59,954 bases of DNA from Haloarcula amylolytica JCM 13557. Its GTDB lineage: Archaea; Halobacteriota; Halobacteria; Halobacteriales; Haloarculaceae. The notes under the pieces are model-generated. The model ran no database searches, had not been told where the DNA came from, and was given only the letters and a program-made list of their open reading frames with translations. Where the stretch lies: contig NZ_AOLW01000019.1 of the NCBI RefSeq assembly GCF_000336615.1, positions 74,696 through 134,649 of the forward strand, read 5' to 3'. Below are positions 18,400 through 27,304 of this stretch, in pieces; position 1 is the stretch's first letter, and every line of letters starts with the position of its first letter. A program made the position numbers and the translations under genes.

Positions 18400-19221
18400 T
18401 TAGATGTCGGACTCGAAGTCGTCGAGTCCGTACGTCGGCTCGGCACCGCGGCGGTCGAGCGTCTCGTTGGCCAGCAGCCAGTAGACGACCGACAGCGCCT
18501 TGCGCCCCTTGTTGTTCGTCGGGACGACCAGGTCGACGTTCGACGTGGTGTTGTTGGAGTCACACATCGCGATGACCGGAATGCCGACCGTGATGGCCTC
18601 CTTGACAGCCTGGGCGTCACCGATCGGGTCGGTGACGACCACGATGTCGGGTTCGATGTAGCCGTCGTAGTCGGGGTTGGTCAGTGTGCCGGGGATGAAC
18701 CGGCCGGTGCGGACGCGCGCGCCAATCGCTTCGGCGAACTTCTCGGCCGGGAACCGGCCGTACTGGCGCGACGACGCGGCCAGGATCTGCTCCGGCTCGT
18801 AGTTGGCCAGGAAGTCCGCGGCGGTGCGGATGCGCTCGTCGGTCATCGAGACGTCCAGCACGTAGAGCCCGTCGGTCCGGACGCGGTGGATGAACCGCTC
18901 CATGTCCTGGGTCTTCTGCTGGGTCCCGATGTGGACACCGGCGCCGAGGTAGTCCTCGACGGGGATGAGGAGGTCGGCCTCCGACTGCTCGTCGGGCATG
19001 ACGTCCTCGTCCAGCTGTGGGCCGGCGGCCTCGTCGGCCTCGGCCGCTTCGTCGGCCTCTGTGTCGGCATCGGTTGGTTCGGCCTCCGTCGCCTCCGCGG
19101 CGTCGTCGGCGGGCTGTTCGGCTTCCGTTTCGGTCTCCGCGTCGGCCGCTTCGTCGTCCTCGTCGGACGGATCGAAGTCGGAGTCGGACGCGTCGAGACC
19201 TTCTTTTTCGTTGCCGCTCAT
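18400..19221 (-). CDS. rps2: 30S ribosomal protein S2
   Basis: 273 aa. The S2 core starts about residue 80 ([18 protein letters not shown]) and includes [19 protein letters not shown] and FIPGTLTNP. The first 80 or so residues are an Asp/Glu/Ala extension seen in haloarchaeal S2. The start overlaps the enolase stop by 4 bp, so it is the last gene of the long ribosomal/RNA polymerase operon. In many archaea rps2 is followed closely by mvk; here about 5 kb intervenes. Confidence 0.96.
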   Translation of the reverse strand: MSGNEKEGLDASDSDFDPSDEDDEAADAETETEAEQPADDAAEATEAEPTDADTEADEAAEADEAAGPQLDEDVMPDEQSEADLLIPVEDYLGAGVHIGTQQKTQDMERFIHRVRTDGLYVLDVSMTDERIRTAADFLANYEPEQILAASSRQYGRFPAEKFAEAIGARVRTGRFIPGTLTNPDYDGYIEPDIVVVTDPIGDAQAVKEAITVGIPVIAMCDSNNTTSNVDLVVPTNNKGRKALSVVYWLLANETLDRRGAEPTYGLDDFESDI

Positions 19222-20423
19222 ACTGCGTTGTCCTCGATACGGATTAGTTCGTTCAGCTTGGCTGTGCGCTCGCCGCCGACCGCGCCGGTCTTGATGAACG
19301 GGGCGTCTGTGGCGACAGCGAGGTGTGCAATCGTCGTGTCTTCCGTCTCGCCGCTGCGGTGGGAGACCACGGATTCGTAGCCGCTTGCCGTCGCCAGTTC
19401 GATGGCGTCGACAGCGTCGGTGAGCGTCCCGATCTGGTTCGGCTTGATCAGGATGGAGTTCCCGGCGTCGGCGTTGATGCCGGCCTGCAGGCGCTCGACG
19501 TTCGTGACGAACAGGTCGTCGCCGCAGACGAGCGTCTGGTCACCGACCTGTGCGGTCAGGTCCGCGAAGGCCTCGTAGTCGTTCTCGTCGAGGGGATCCT
19601 CGACGTAGACGAGGTCGTACTCCTCGACCTTCCCGGCGATGTACTCTATCTGCTCCTGTGTGGACTTGACGCCGTCGTCGTAGACGTAGCCGTCCTCGTC
19701 GGCGTCGTAGAGTTCTGCGCCGGCGACGTCGAGGCCGAACGAGATAGCGAAGCCGAAGTCGTCGGCCACGGTCTCGACGGCTTCGTCCATGATCTCGAAC
19801 GCTTCGTCGTCCGAGACGGATGGTGCCCAAGCGCCCTCGTCGCCCTTGCCCGCTGGCAGGTCGCGGTCGGCCAGGATGTCGTGGACCTCCTGGTGGACCG
19901 CGGCGTTGGCGAAGACAGCCTCTTCGACGCTCGGTGCGCCGACAGGGGCCGCGAGGAACTCCTGGATGTTGGTCGCGTCCGCGGCGTGCTCGCCGCCGCC
20001 GATGATGTTGCCCAGCGGCGTCGGGTACTCGTTGCCCCGGAACGTGCCGCCGAGGTGCTGGTACAGCGGTGCGCCCAGCACGTCGGCACCGGCCTTGGCG
20101 GCCGCCATCGAGATGGCGACCGCGCTGTTGGCCCCGATGCCGGAGAAGTCGTCGGTGCCGTCGGCGGCGTGGAGCGCCGCGTCGACGTCACGCTGGTTCC
20201 CGGCGTGGACCTCGCCGATGAGTCGCGGGAGTGCCTCCTCGCGGGCGTTGGCGATAGCCTCGTTGGCGGGGAGTTCGATGGCCTCGTACTCGCCCGTGCT
20301 TGCGCCGCTCGGTGCCTTGCCACGACCGAAGCCCCCACTCTCGGTGAGAACGTCGGCCTCGACGGTCGCGTTCCCGCGGGAGTCGAGGACGCGGCGGAGT
20401 CGGATGTCAGTGATGAGCGTCAT
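19218..20423 (-). CDS. eno: Enolase
   Basis: 401 aa glycolytic/gluconeogenic enzyme interconverting 2-phosphoglycerate and phosphoenolpyruvate. The N-terminal [13 protein letters not shown], the substrate-loop region [14 protein letters not shown] and the C-terminal signature [14 protein letters not shown] with [10 protein letters not shown] are intact. It starts 2 bp after the rpoK stop and its stop overlaps rps2, the standard archaeal placement between rpoK and rps2. Confidence 0.97.
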   Translation of the reverse strand: MTLITDIRLRRVLDSRGNATVEADVLTESGGFGRGKAPSGASTGEYEAIELPANEAIANAREEALPRLIGEVHAGNQRDVDAALHAADGTDDFSGIGANSAVAISMAAAKAGADVLGAPLYQHLGGTFRGNEYPTPLGNIIGGGEHAADATNIQEFLAAPVGAPSVEEAVFANAAVHQEVHDILADRDLPAGKGDEGAWAPSVSDDEAFEIMDEAVETVADDFGFAISFGLDVAGAELYDADEDGYVYDDGVKSTQEQIEYIAGKVEEYDLVYVEDPLDENDYEAFADLTAQVGDQTLVCGDDLFVTNVERLQAGINADAGNSILIKPNQIGTLTDAVDAIELATASGYESVVSHRSGETEDTTIAHLAVATDAPFIKTGAVGGERTAKLNELIRIEDNAV

Positions 20424-20425
20424 CG

Positions 20426-20599
20426 TTAATCACTCCTGTTGACCGTGAACGGTAGGACGCCAGCGTCGTACTCCTCGGCGGCGATGAGTATCGGCTGGGT
20501 GTGTTCCGTCTCGATAAGCACGGGAGCACCGTGGGCCAACTGCAGCGCTCGTGCGCCGAGTTTGCGGGCCTTCTCGTAGCGGCTTTCCTGTGCGTTCAT
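20426..20599 (-). CDS. rpoK: DNA-directed RNA polymerase subunit K (Rpo6)
   Basis: 57 aa, normal size for archaeal Rpo6, the omega/RPB6 counterpart. Starts [20 protein letters not shown], matching the conserved [11 protein letters not shown] core, and ends PFTVNRSD. It is too short for many ORF cut-offs but is bracketed by a 4-bp overlap with rpoN upstream and a 2-bp gap to eno downstream, which fixes both ends. Confidence 0.95.
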   Translation of the reverse strand: MNAQESRYEKARKLGARALQLAHGAPVLIETEHTQPILIAAEEYDAGVLPFTVNRSD

Positions 20600-20796
20600 T
20601 GGTAGGGTGAGACGATGTCGACGAGGTCTTTGTGTGAGACGAGCATCCGGCGACAGCAGTGCCGCTCGACGCCGAGTTCGTCGAGGACCTTCTCCGGGTC
20701 CTCTGGCTCCTCGGCCTCGCGGGTGCGTGCTTTGAACTCTTCCCAGTGCTCGCCGACGACGTTACCGCACGTGAAACACCGAACCGGTACCATCAT
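20596..20796 (-). CDS. rpoN: DNA-directed RNA polymerase subunit N (Rpo10)
   Basis: 66 aa zinc-binding subunit. [17 protein letters not shown] carries the first CxxC and [15 protein letters not shown] the second cysteine pair that complete the site. The start may be the first (20796) or second (20793) Met; the family begins M(I/V)PVRCFTCG, which favours the second. It overlaps rpoK by 4 bp. Confidence 0.96.
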   Translation of the reverse strand: MMVPVRCFTCGNVVGEHWEEFKARTREAEEPEDPEKVLDELGVERHCCRRMLVSHKDLVDIVSPYQ

Positions 20797-20808
20797 ACCT
20801 GTATCACC

Positions 20809-21207
20809 TTAGCGGTACGATTTCTGGTAGCGGGCCCGCGCACCGGGGCCGCCCCACTTCTTGGGTTCGGACTGGCGAACGTCGTTGACCAGCAGCGAGC
20901 GGTCGAACTCCATGAACGCGTCACGGAGTTCGGCGTCGTTGGTGTGGTCGACGAGCCCGCGAGCGATGGCGGTTCGGGCGGCGTCTGCCTGCCCCATGAC
21001 GCCGCCACCTTCGACGGACACTTCGACGTCGACCTCGCCGCGGAGGTCGTCCTCAGCGATGCGGAACGGTTCCAGCATCTTGAGCTGCGCCAGCTCGGGG
21101 TCGACGAGTTCGACCGGCTGCGAGTCGATACGCACGCGGCCCTCGCCCTCGCGAACGGTCGCGCGGGCGACGGCGGTCTTCTTCTTGCCAGACGTGTTCG
21201 TTACCAT
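20809..21207 (-). CDS. rps9: 30S ribosomal protein S9
   Basis: 132 aa. [20 protein letters not shown] at the N-terminus, [19 protein letters not shown] in the core and the basic C-terminal tail [17 protein letters not shown] that reaches the decoding site are all present. It overlaps the rpl13 stop by 7 bp and is followed 12 bp later by rpoN. Confidence 0.97.
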
Positions 21208-21638
21208 GTCTTGTTCGCTCCAAGCGTTTCGCTGATCTCGCCCAGCGTGACGAACTTGATGTTCGACAGTCGGTCAAGCGACGTGCCGTCTAGGACCTCG
21301 CCGTCCTCGTCGTACGGGTTGCCGAGGTAGACACGGACGTTCTCGAACGCCTCGCGGCCACGCTGCTTCTTGTGGGGCAGCATGCCACGGATGGTGCGCT
21401 TGAAGATGCCGTCCGGTCGCTTGGGGTAGAAGTACCCGTTGTCGTTACCGATGTCGACACGTTTCTTGTACTTCTCCGTGATCTGCTCCTCTCGGCCGGT
21501 GATCACAGCGCGCTCGGCGTTGACGACAGCGACCGTCTCGCCGTCGAGTGCCTGTTCGGCGACCTGTGATGCGACGCGGCCCATGATACAGTCGCGGGCG
21601 TCAACGATGACATCCGCGTCGAACTCTGCGACGCTCAT
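21201..21638 (-). CDS. rpl13: 50S ribosomal protein L13
   Basis: 145 aa. [21 protein letters not shown] is the L13 N-terminal signature, and [18 protein letters not shown] is its RNA-contact region. The start overlaps the rpl18e stop by 4 bp (ATGA), and the stop overlaps rps9. Confidence 0.97.
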
Positions 21639-21985
21639 CGGATCACCCGGACGTGGGAGCCTTCTGGGTTGTTTTCAATTGCCTGTTCGAGTGATACAGC
21701 CTCTCCAACCTGGTCGATCTTCGTCTCGGCGGTTCCGGAGAAGTCGACAGCGGCGACGGTGACGTCCTTCTGCAGGACACCGGAGCCAAGCACCTTGCCG
21801 GGCACAACGACGGTTTCGTCTTCCTGGGCGTATCGTTCGATACGGCCGAGGTTGACTTCCGCGTGTGTGCGCCGTGGCTTTTCTAAGCGCTCGGCGACGT
21901 CGCCCCAGACAGCACCGCCCGAACTGCGGGCGGCTGACTTCAGGTCGGCGATGAGACTACTGAGTCTCGGGTTCGTCTTACTCAT
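21635..21985 (-). CDS. rpl18e: 50S ribosomal protein L18e
   Basis: 116 aa from ATG 21985; longer upstream starts run through the tRNA-Leu gene and are rejected. [16 protein letters not shown] and [21 protein letters not shown] are typical of L18e, the archaeal/eukaryotic relative of bacterial L15. The ATG is 24 bp downstream of the mature 3' end of tRNA-Leu, so the gene is probably released by tRNA processing of the operon transcript. Confidence 0.96.
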   Translation of the reverse strand: MSKTNPRLSSLIADLKSAARSSGGAVWGDVAERLEKPRRTHAEVNLGRIERYAQEDETVVVPGKVLGSGVLQKDVTVAAVDFSGTAETKIDQVGEAVSLEQAIENNPEGSHVRVIR

Positions 21986-22009
21986 ATGATTCCTCCGTTG
22001 TGGGAAAAG

Positions 22010-22094
22010 TGCAGGGAGCAGGATTTGAACCTGCGGACCCCTACGGGACAGCGCCCTGAACGCTGCGCCGTTGGCCAAACTTGGCTATCCCTGC
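22010..22094 (-). tRNA. tRNA-Leu (anticodon CAG)
   Basis: 85-nt class II tRNA. Acceptor arms GCAGGGA and TCCCTGC pair over seven bases with discriminator A. The anticodon stem CAGCG/CGCTG closes a TTCAGGG loop giving CAG. A variable arm of leucine type precedes CGCAG-GTTCAAAT-CCTGC? (T arm with GTTCAAA). No CCA is encoded. It lies inside the ribosomal operon between rpoD and rpl18e. Confidence 0.93.
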
Positions 22095-22198
22095 GCGCGA
22101 TTGTTCGTTTTGCGTGCCCCGTAAAACCCCTTTCGGTCCTCGCGCTCGGGGAGCGGGCGGTCATCGGTAGTGGTGGGGTGTGTCGGGGCATTGTGTCG

Positions 22199-22978
22199 TT
22201 ACAGTTGGACTGCGTCTTTCAGTTCGGTCGCGCGGTCACGCAGCGTCTCGACCGCGCGCAGGACCAGTTCCTCGGTGGTGAACGAGCCGTCCGTCTCGAC
22301 GTGGAACACGAACGCGTTCGGCACGTCCGAGACCTCGACATCCTTGCCGGGGTAGCGGTTCCGAAGGTCGTTGTCGAACTCGTCTGTCGCGACGAGTTCG
22401 CCGTTGGTGGCGTCGCCGGCGGCGTGTTCGGCCGCCTGCTCTTCGATGACGCCACGCAGGATGTTCGGGTCGTCGTCCTCGAACTCGCCGAGGTCGCCGA
22501 CGACCTCCACCTGCTGGAGGTGTCGGTAGCCGACGGCCACGCCGCCCTGATGTTTGGCGTGTTCCCGACCGGTATCGAGGACGGCATCTGCCTCGACTTC
22601 GAGACGTTGGCCCTCCTTGAGGTCGATGATCGGGATGTTGTCGTCGGCCGCCTCGACCATCGGGTCCGAGGAGACGAGGTCGCTGGAGTAGGCCGTGCTC
22701 GGCCCGTCGACGGACAGCGACAGCGTCACCTCGTCGCCGATCTCGAAGTCGTCGAGGTCGGTCGTCAGCGGGACCAGTCCCAGTCGGAGACCGATCTGCT
22801 CGTTGAACATCACGCTGGTGTTCTCGATGACGCGGACGGTATCGATACTGAACGTCGGTACGTCCGCGACCATCGCTCGCCGGATGCCGTTGGCGAAAGC
22901 CGGCGTGATGCCGCGCACGAGGATCCGTGCCTCGCGCTCGCCGCGTTCGACGAACTCAACCTCGTAGTCCTGTGTCAT
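22199..22978 (-). CDS. rpoD: DNA-directed RNA polymerase subunit D (Rpo3)
   Basis: 259 aa alpha-like assembly subunit. The dimerisation region [19 protein letters not shown], then [17 protein letters not shown] and the C-terminal helix [18 protein letters not shown] are typical. No cysteine occurs anywhere in the protein, so it cannot hold the [4Fe-4S] cluster found in Rpo3 of some archaea. It starts 3 bp after the rps11 stop. Confidence 0.96.
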
Positions 22979-22981
22979 TGG

Positions 22982-23371
22982 TTAGAATCCGGAGTTCTTG
23001 GGTGCACGAGTACCGTCGTGCGGGGTCGGCGTGACGTCCTCGATGCGACCGATCTCCAGACCTGCTCGGGCGAGTGCGCGGATCGTCGCCTGCGCACCCG
23101 GACCGGGCGAGGTCTGGAGGTTGCCGCCGGGACCGCGGACCCGGACGTCGACGCCCTCGACACCGCGGTCGAGGGCTTTCTCCGCAACGACCTCGGCCAT
23201 CTGCATCGCCGCGTACGGCGACGCTTCGTCGCGGTTCTGTTTGACGACCGTCCCGCCGGAGCTCTTCGCGAGCGTCTCAGCGCCGGTCTGGTCGGTGATG
23301 GTGATGATCGTGTTGTTGAACGATGCGTGTACGTGGGCGATGCCCCAGATGTCTTCGGTTTCTTCGCTCAT
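22982..23371 (-). CDS. rps11: 30S ribosomal protein S11
   Basis: 129 aa. [19 protein letters not shown] at the start and the basic C-terminus [16 protein letters not shown] (here [17 protein letters not shown]) identify S11. Its start overlaps the rps4 stop by 4 bp. Confidence 0.97.
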   Translation of the reverse strand: MSEETEDIWGIAHVHASFNNTIITITDQTGAETLAKSSGGTVVKQNRDEASPYAAMQMAEVVAEKALDRGVEGVDVRVRGPGGNLQTSPGPGAQATIRALARAGLEIGRIEDVTPTPHDGTRAPKNSGF

Positions 23372-23883
23372 TCTTGGGCCTCCGCGCGCTCAGGATGGAG
23401 TTCGTCCGACAGCGAGCTGTGCTCGTCGAAGCCGACCGAGCTCTCGACGGCGGTCTCCACCGTCATGCCGGGTCGAGTGACGCGAGCGTCGTCCAGCACG
23501 ATGTGTCCGTGGACGATGAACTGGCGGGCCTGCTCGGGCGTGTTCGCGTAGCCCTTGCGGTAGACGACCGTCTGCAGGCGACGTTCCAGCACGTCGGTCA
23601 CGTCGAGCGACAGCACGTCGTCGAGCTGGTCCTGCTCGTTGAGGATGCCGTAGCGCTTGAGCCGAGCGAGGAACTCCTCGGACTCGGTCTCGTGCTCGCC
23701 GGCGCTGCCCAGCAGCTTCCGGGCCTCGCGGCGGTAGCCGCGGAGCTCGGACTGTGCGCGCCAGAGCTCTTCTTTGTTCTTCAGGCCGTAGCGGCCGATG
23801 AGGTTGGCCTCGTCGGCGATGCGTTCGCCCTGGAAGGGATGATTCGGCGTCTCGTAGAACTTCGTGTTTGAACCAAGCGCCAT
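23368..23883 (-). CDS. rps4: 30S ribosomal protein S4
   Basis: 171 aa. N-terminal [18 protein letters not shown] and the S4 RNA-binding domain around [23 protein letters not shown], followed by [14 protein letters not shown]. The start codon shares a base with the stop of rps13 (TAATG). Confidence 0.97.
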   Translation of the reverse strand: MALGSNTKFYETPNHPFQGERIADEANLIGRYGLKNKEELWRAQSELRGYRREARKLLGSAGEHETESEEFLARLKRYGILNEQDQLDDVLSLDVTDVLERRLQTVVYRKGYANTPEQARQFIVHGHIVLDDARVTRPGMTVETAVESSVGFDEHSSLSDELHPERAEAQE

Positions 23884-24416
23884 TATTCGTCATCCTCCGC
23901 GGCGGCTTCCTCAGCCTGCTCTTCTTTGATCGCCTCGACGTTGACGCCGATGGTTCCCTCCGTCCGGCCGGTGGACTTGGTACGCTGTCCACGGACCTTC
24001 TGGCCGCGTTTGTGGCGGACACCGCGGTAGGAGTCGATCATCTTCATGCGGTTGATGTCCTGCCGGCGGGTGAGCTGGAGGTCGTTGCCGGTCTCGTGGG
24101 TGGTCTCACCGGTGAAGTAGTCCTTCTGGTGATTGGCCATCCACTCGGGCACCTCGTCAGCGAAGTTCTCGACGTGGTCGACGACGCGCTCGATGACGTC
24201 GTCGTCGAGCTTGCCGAAGACCGCGCGCCGGTCCACGTCCGCCTTCTGGGTGATGATTCGGGCGGCCCGGTGGCCGATACCGTTCAGTTCTGTCAGTGCT
24301 CGCTCGACGGATTTCGTCCCGTCGAGGTCTGTCTGTCCGATACGGACGAAATAGCGGATGTCCTCCTCCTCTTCGGCATCCGCGTCCTCGCCCGCGTTGG
24401 GGTCTTCTGCACTCAT
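23883..24416 (-). CDS. rps13: 30S ribosomal protein S13
   Basis: 177 aa from ATG 24416; upstream frame extension reads into tRNA-Ser and is rejected. Acidic tails at both ends (GEDADAEEEED and EEAAAEDDE) flank the S13 core with YFVRIGQTDLDGTKSVERAL and the H2TH/RNA-binding RGVRHKRGQKVRGQRTKST. It is the first protein gene of the operon, 21 bp downstream of tRNA-Ser. Confidence 0.96.
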   Translation of the reverse strand: MSAEDPNAGEDADAEEEEDIRYFVRIGQTDLDGTKSVERALTELNGIGHRAARIITQKADVDRRAVFGKLDDDVIERVVDHVENFADEVPEWMANHQKDYFTGETTHETGNDLQLTRRQDINRMKMIDSYRGVRHKRGQKVRGQRTKSTGRTEGTIGVNVEAIKEEQAEEAAAEDDE

Positions 24417-24437
24417 ATGTAGGTACTGATGGGTGAG

Positions 24438-24522
24438 CGTCGTGGCGGGGATTCGAACCCCGGAGGCTGTACGCCACAGAGTTAGCAACCCTGCGCCTTG
24501 GGCCAGGCTTGGCTACCACGAC
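24438..24522 (-). tRNA. tRNA-Ser (anticodon GCT)
   Basis: 85-nt class II tRNA. Acceptor arms GTCGTGG/CCACGAC pair over seven bases with discriminator G, as expected for serine. The anticodon stem CAGGG/CTCTG (one G-T pair) closes a TTGCTAA loop giving GCT, which reads AGC/AGU. A long variable arm (GTGGCGTACAGCCTC region) is present and no CCA is encoded. It sits at the head of the ribosomal operon. Confidence 0.93.
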
Positions 24523-24609
24523 ACGCGTTCTATGACACTCGCGCCCGCAGCACGCGGACTCGGGGGCTGGTCCCCCTACACGAGTCTATCCGATTCTATT
24601 CCGGGGTTG

Positions 24610-24617
24610 TATTTAAA
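24610..24617 (-). promoter_or_regulatory. TATA box of the tRNA-Ser/ribosomal operon
   Basis: On the minus strand TTTAAATA, preceded by a GCG-type BRE, lies about 90 bases upstream of tRNA-Ser. It is the only strong TATA-like element upstream of the operon. The core TTTAAA is symmetrical, so it could also serve the plus-strand hypothetical gene. Confidence 0.55.
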
Positions 24618-24740
24618 CGCAACGAAGGGGCCCGACAGCGTGACTTCGGGACATACCCACAGAGACATGGAATCGCAAGCATCGCTGCACTTGTCAGGTG
24701 CCAGCACAACACATTCATCGATAGGCGCCCATGTCGACGT

Positions 24741-25040
24741 ATGCGCCGGCGCGTTACCGACGGCGGCAACAGCGTCGACCCGACCGACCGAACAGCGGTC
24801 CGTGACCATCTGGAACGGTTCTCAGGGTCCGGCACGGTTACCGAAACGGACGACGGCACCCTCCGGGCCGACTTCAGCGGCCGAACCCACGTCGCAGTGG
24901 CCCCCGACGGGACATTAGACACCGGCATGCCGCTGCACTCGTTTGCCGGGACGCCGGAGCGACTCGTGTTCGACCACGACAGCGGCGAGTTGCGCGCCGA
25001 GTTGGACGGGGAGAGCGTCTACGTGTTTCGACGTCCATAG
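24741..25040 (+). CDS. Small conserved-looking hypothetical protein
   Basis: About 99 aa from ATG 24741 (MRRRVTDGG); a later start near VDPTDRTAVRDHLERF is possible because the conserved-looking part begins there. The body is acidic with alternating beta-strand pattern (GRTHVAVAPDGTLDTGMPLHSF, then LVFDHDSGELRAEL) and no membrane segment or cysteine. I do not recognise the family. It is divergent from the ribosomal operon and 130 bp upstream of the mrp gene on the same strand. Confidence 0.65.
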   Translation: MRRRVTDGGNSVDPTDRTAVRDHLERFSGSGTVTETDDGTLRADFSGRTHVAVAPDGTLDTGMPLHSFAGTPERLVFDHDSGELRAELDGESVYVFRRP

Positions 25041-25171
25041 AGAGATAGTGTTCTTCGCGCACGCGAGAGTGACACATTAGAACTTATCCGCTGTTGCGGG
25101 GCCGGGGCAGCAGACTGCCCGCATTCGACGGGTCACAATCCTTATCGCACCTCCGGGACCTACTCCTGTGC

Positions 25172-26233
25172 ATGAATACAGACGACGTACGCGAGCGCCT
25201 GCGAACGGTCGAGGACCCGGACCTCGGAGCTGACATCGTCTCACTCGGGCTGATAAACAGTATCGACGTGACCGACGACGAGGTCAGCATCGACCTGGCG
25301 CTCGGTGCGCCGTACTCGCCGACGGAGACGAGCATCGCGAACGAGGTCCGCGAGGCGCTGGGTGACACCGATCAGGAGATAGACCTCTCGGCGAGCGTCG
25401 ACCGCGGCGTCCCAGAGGCCGAGGACCCGCTCCCGAAGGTCAAGAATGTCATCGCGGTCGCCTCGGGGAAGGGTGGGGTCGGCAAGTCCACCGTCGCGGT
25501 GAACCTCGCCGCCGGCCTCTCGCGGCTCGGCGCCCGCGTCGGCCTGTTCGACGCCGACGTGTACGGCCCGAACGTCCCGCGGATGCTCGACGCCGACGAA
25601 TCGCCGCGCGCGACCGAGGACGAGGAGATAATTCCCGTCGAGAAACACGGGATGAAGCTGATGAGCATGGACTTCCTCGTCGGCAAGGACGACCCGGTTA
25701 TCTTCCGCGGCCCGATGGTCGACAACGTGCTCACACAGCTCTGGGACGACGTGCTGTGGGGCGAACTCGACTACATGGTCGTGGACCTGCCGCCGGGAAC
25801 CGGCGACACGCAACTGACGATGCTCCAGCAGGTGCCCGTCTCCGGAGCCGTCATCGTCACGACCCCGGAGGAAGTCGCGCTCGACGACGCCCGGAAAGGG
25901 CTCCGGATGTTCGGTCGCCACGAGACCCCTGTGCTGGGTATCGTCGAGAACATGTCGTCGTTCGTCTGTCCGGACTGTGGCGGCACACACGACATCTTCG
26001 GCAGCGGCGGCGGCCGCGAGTTCGCCGACGAGACGGAGATGCCGTTCCTCGGGGAGATCCCGCTCGACCCCGAAGTCAGGGAAGGGGGCACGACCGGGGA
26101 ACCGCTCGTCCTCGACGAGGACAGCGACGTCGGCGAGTCGTTCCGCGACATCGCCGCCCGCACCGCCAACATGCAGGGCATTATCCACCGAAAGCGCCAG
26201 AGCGACAGCCAGCGCGCCCAGCCAGAGCAGTAA
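25172..26233 (+). CDS. apbC: Mrp/ApbC (NBP35-family) Fe-S cluster carrier ATPase
   Basis: 353 aa. Residues 1-80 form a MIP18/DUF59-type domain (VEDPDLGADIVSLGLI). The deviant Walker A SGKGGVGKST is at 98-107, followed by DADVYGPNVPRML, DLPPGTGD and the cluster-binding FVCPDCGG (CxxC). Mrp proteins assemble and transfer [4Fe-4S] clusters to apo-enzymes in the cytoplasm. The ATG at 25172 fits the DUF59 start; upstream frame sequence is not conserved in style. Confidence 0.95.
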   Translation: MNTDDVRERLRTVEDPDLGADIVSLGLINSIDVTDDEVSIDLALGAPYSPTETSIANEVREALGDTDQEIDLSASVDRGVPEAEDPLPKVKNVIAVASGKGGVGKSTVAVNLAAGLSRLGARVGLFDADVYGPNVPRMLDADESPRATEDEEIIPVEKHGMKLMSMDFLVGKDDPVIFRGPMVDNVLTQLWDDVLWGELDYMVVDLPPGTGDTQLTMLQQVPVSGAVIVTTPEEVALDDARKGLRMFGRHETPVLGIVENMSSFVCPDCGGTHDIFGSGGGREFADETEMPFLGEIPLDPEVREGGTTGEPLVLDEDSDVGESFRDIAARTANMQGIIHRKRQSDSQRAQPEQ

Positions 26234-26295
26234 GGGTTCAGAGCCGATACAGCAGCGGCTCAGTCACCGGCAAGAAACAGAGAGAAAGAACCGAA

Positions 26296-26487
26296 TTACG
26301 CTTCGACCGGGTTGTTCATCTTCCGGGTGACGTAGCCGGCGATGCGGTTGCGGACACCCTTGGATTCGATGTTGGTCAGTTCCTCGACGACGTCTTTGTT
26401 GTGTTCGAAGTCTGCACCGAAGGCGTCAGGGTATCGCTCCATGAGGAGCGTCCCGGTCTTCTTGACGTAGGCGGGTTTGATTGCCAT
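26296..26487 (-). CDS. rps17e: 30S ribosomal protein S17e
   Basis: 63 aa from ATG 26487. [20 protein letters not shown] and [26 protein letters not shown] are diagnostic of S17e, found only in archaea and eukaryotes. An in-frame Met 16 codons upstream is rejected because the family starts at MAIKP. A GATAAACG element near 26547-26556 on the minus strand may be its TATA region. Confidence 0.96.
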   Translation of the reverse strand: MAIKPAYVKKTGTLLMERYPDAFGADFEHNKDVVEELTNIESKGVRNRIAGYVTRKMNNPVEA

Positions 26488-26677
26488 GCGCGCTACTTGC
26501 TTGGTCGCACTCAAAAAGGGTTCGGAACGGACCACGCACGCGAACGTTTATCAGTAGGGGTGGAACGACCCGTTACCGTGCGCTGAACGTCGCCGTGGCA
26601 GGGTCCGCGAGAGTGCGACACAGTCTGTCACGAGTCGTCGTGTGTCGCCTGTGTGCCCCTCATTCCGTGCGGCGTCC

Positions 26678-27304
26678 CTACCACTCGGCGTCAACTAACT
26701 CACGAACGCGCTCGAAAGCCGCTCGCTCGCGTTCGCCGCCAGCCGTTTCGACCACGGACTCGAAGTACGCAAGCCGGTCCAGCAGCGTCTCGCGGTCGTA
26801 GCTGGGCACGCCCAGCCGCGAGGCCGCCACAGTCGCCTCGACGACGGCGGCGTGGCCGCGGTTCGTGGTCGGGACGACACGCCGCTCGACAGCGCTGTCA
26901 ATGGGGTGCAGCGCCCATTCGATCCACTGCGTATCGCCCTCCGACCCGGAGTCACGCCGCCCGACCTCGACCTCGACCCAGGCGTCCGCACTGTTGAGGA
27001 CGGGGTCGTCCTCCTCCCGGACCGACAGCGCCGCCTCGGCGAAGTCGACCGGGTCGCGAGTGAACTGGACGTAGCCGCTCCCACGCTCCCGGAAATTCCG
27101 CCAGGTCCGGGTCCGACCCCACGTCGTCGCCGTGGCTGGTCCGTCGCCGTCCGGCGCATGGACACCCAGCGCAGCCACGTTCCAGCGCTCGTTCGGCCCC
27201 AGGGTAGTGACGACGGTCTCGGAGACGCCGGCGAGCGCGACAGGCCACTCCTTCCCGGAGCCACCGGAGTCCGGGCCGCCATCTCCAGAGGAATCCCCGG
27301 TCAC
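26678..27304 (-). CDS. DUF447 family protein
   Basis: 208 aa from a GTG at 27304 that overlaps the stop of the CitG-like gene by 4 bp (GTGA). After an acidic Gly/Ser leader the core (ETVVTTLGPNERWNVAALGV, GRTRTWRNFRERG, YVQFTRDPVDFAEAAL, then NRGHAAVVEATVAASRLGV) matches DUF447, a split-barrel, flavin-reductase-like family. Homologues recur, as I recall, near methanopterin/methanofuran genes in methylotrophs and methanogens, but no reaction is established. Last gene of the cofD operon. Confidence 0.85.
   Translation of the reverse strand: MTGDSSGDGGPDSGGSGKEWPVALAGVSETVVTTLGPNERWNVAALGVHAPDGDGPATATTWGRTRTWRNFRERGSGYVQFTRDPVDFAEAALSVREEDDPVLNSADAWVEVEVGRRDSGSEGDTQWIEWALHPIDSAVERRVVPTTNRGHAAVVEATVAASRLGVPSYDRETLLDRLAYFESVVETAGGERERAAFERVRELVDAEW

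Noticed and set aside
21986..23551. 521-codon plus-strand frame over tRNA-Leu, rpoD and rps11
   Set aside because: Covers a tRNA and two certain genes on the other strand; a by-product of high GC at third positions.
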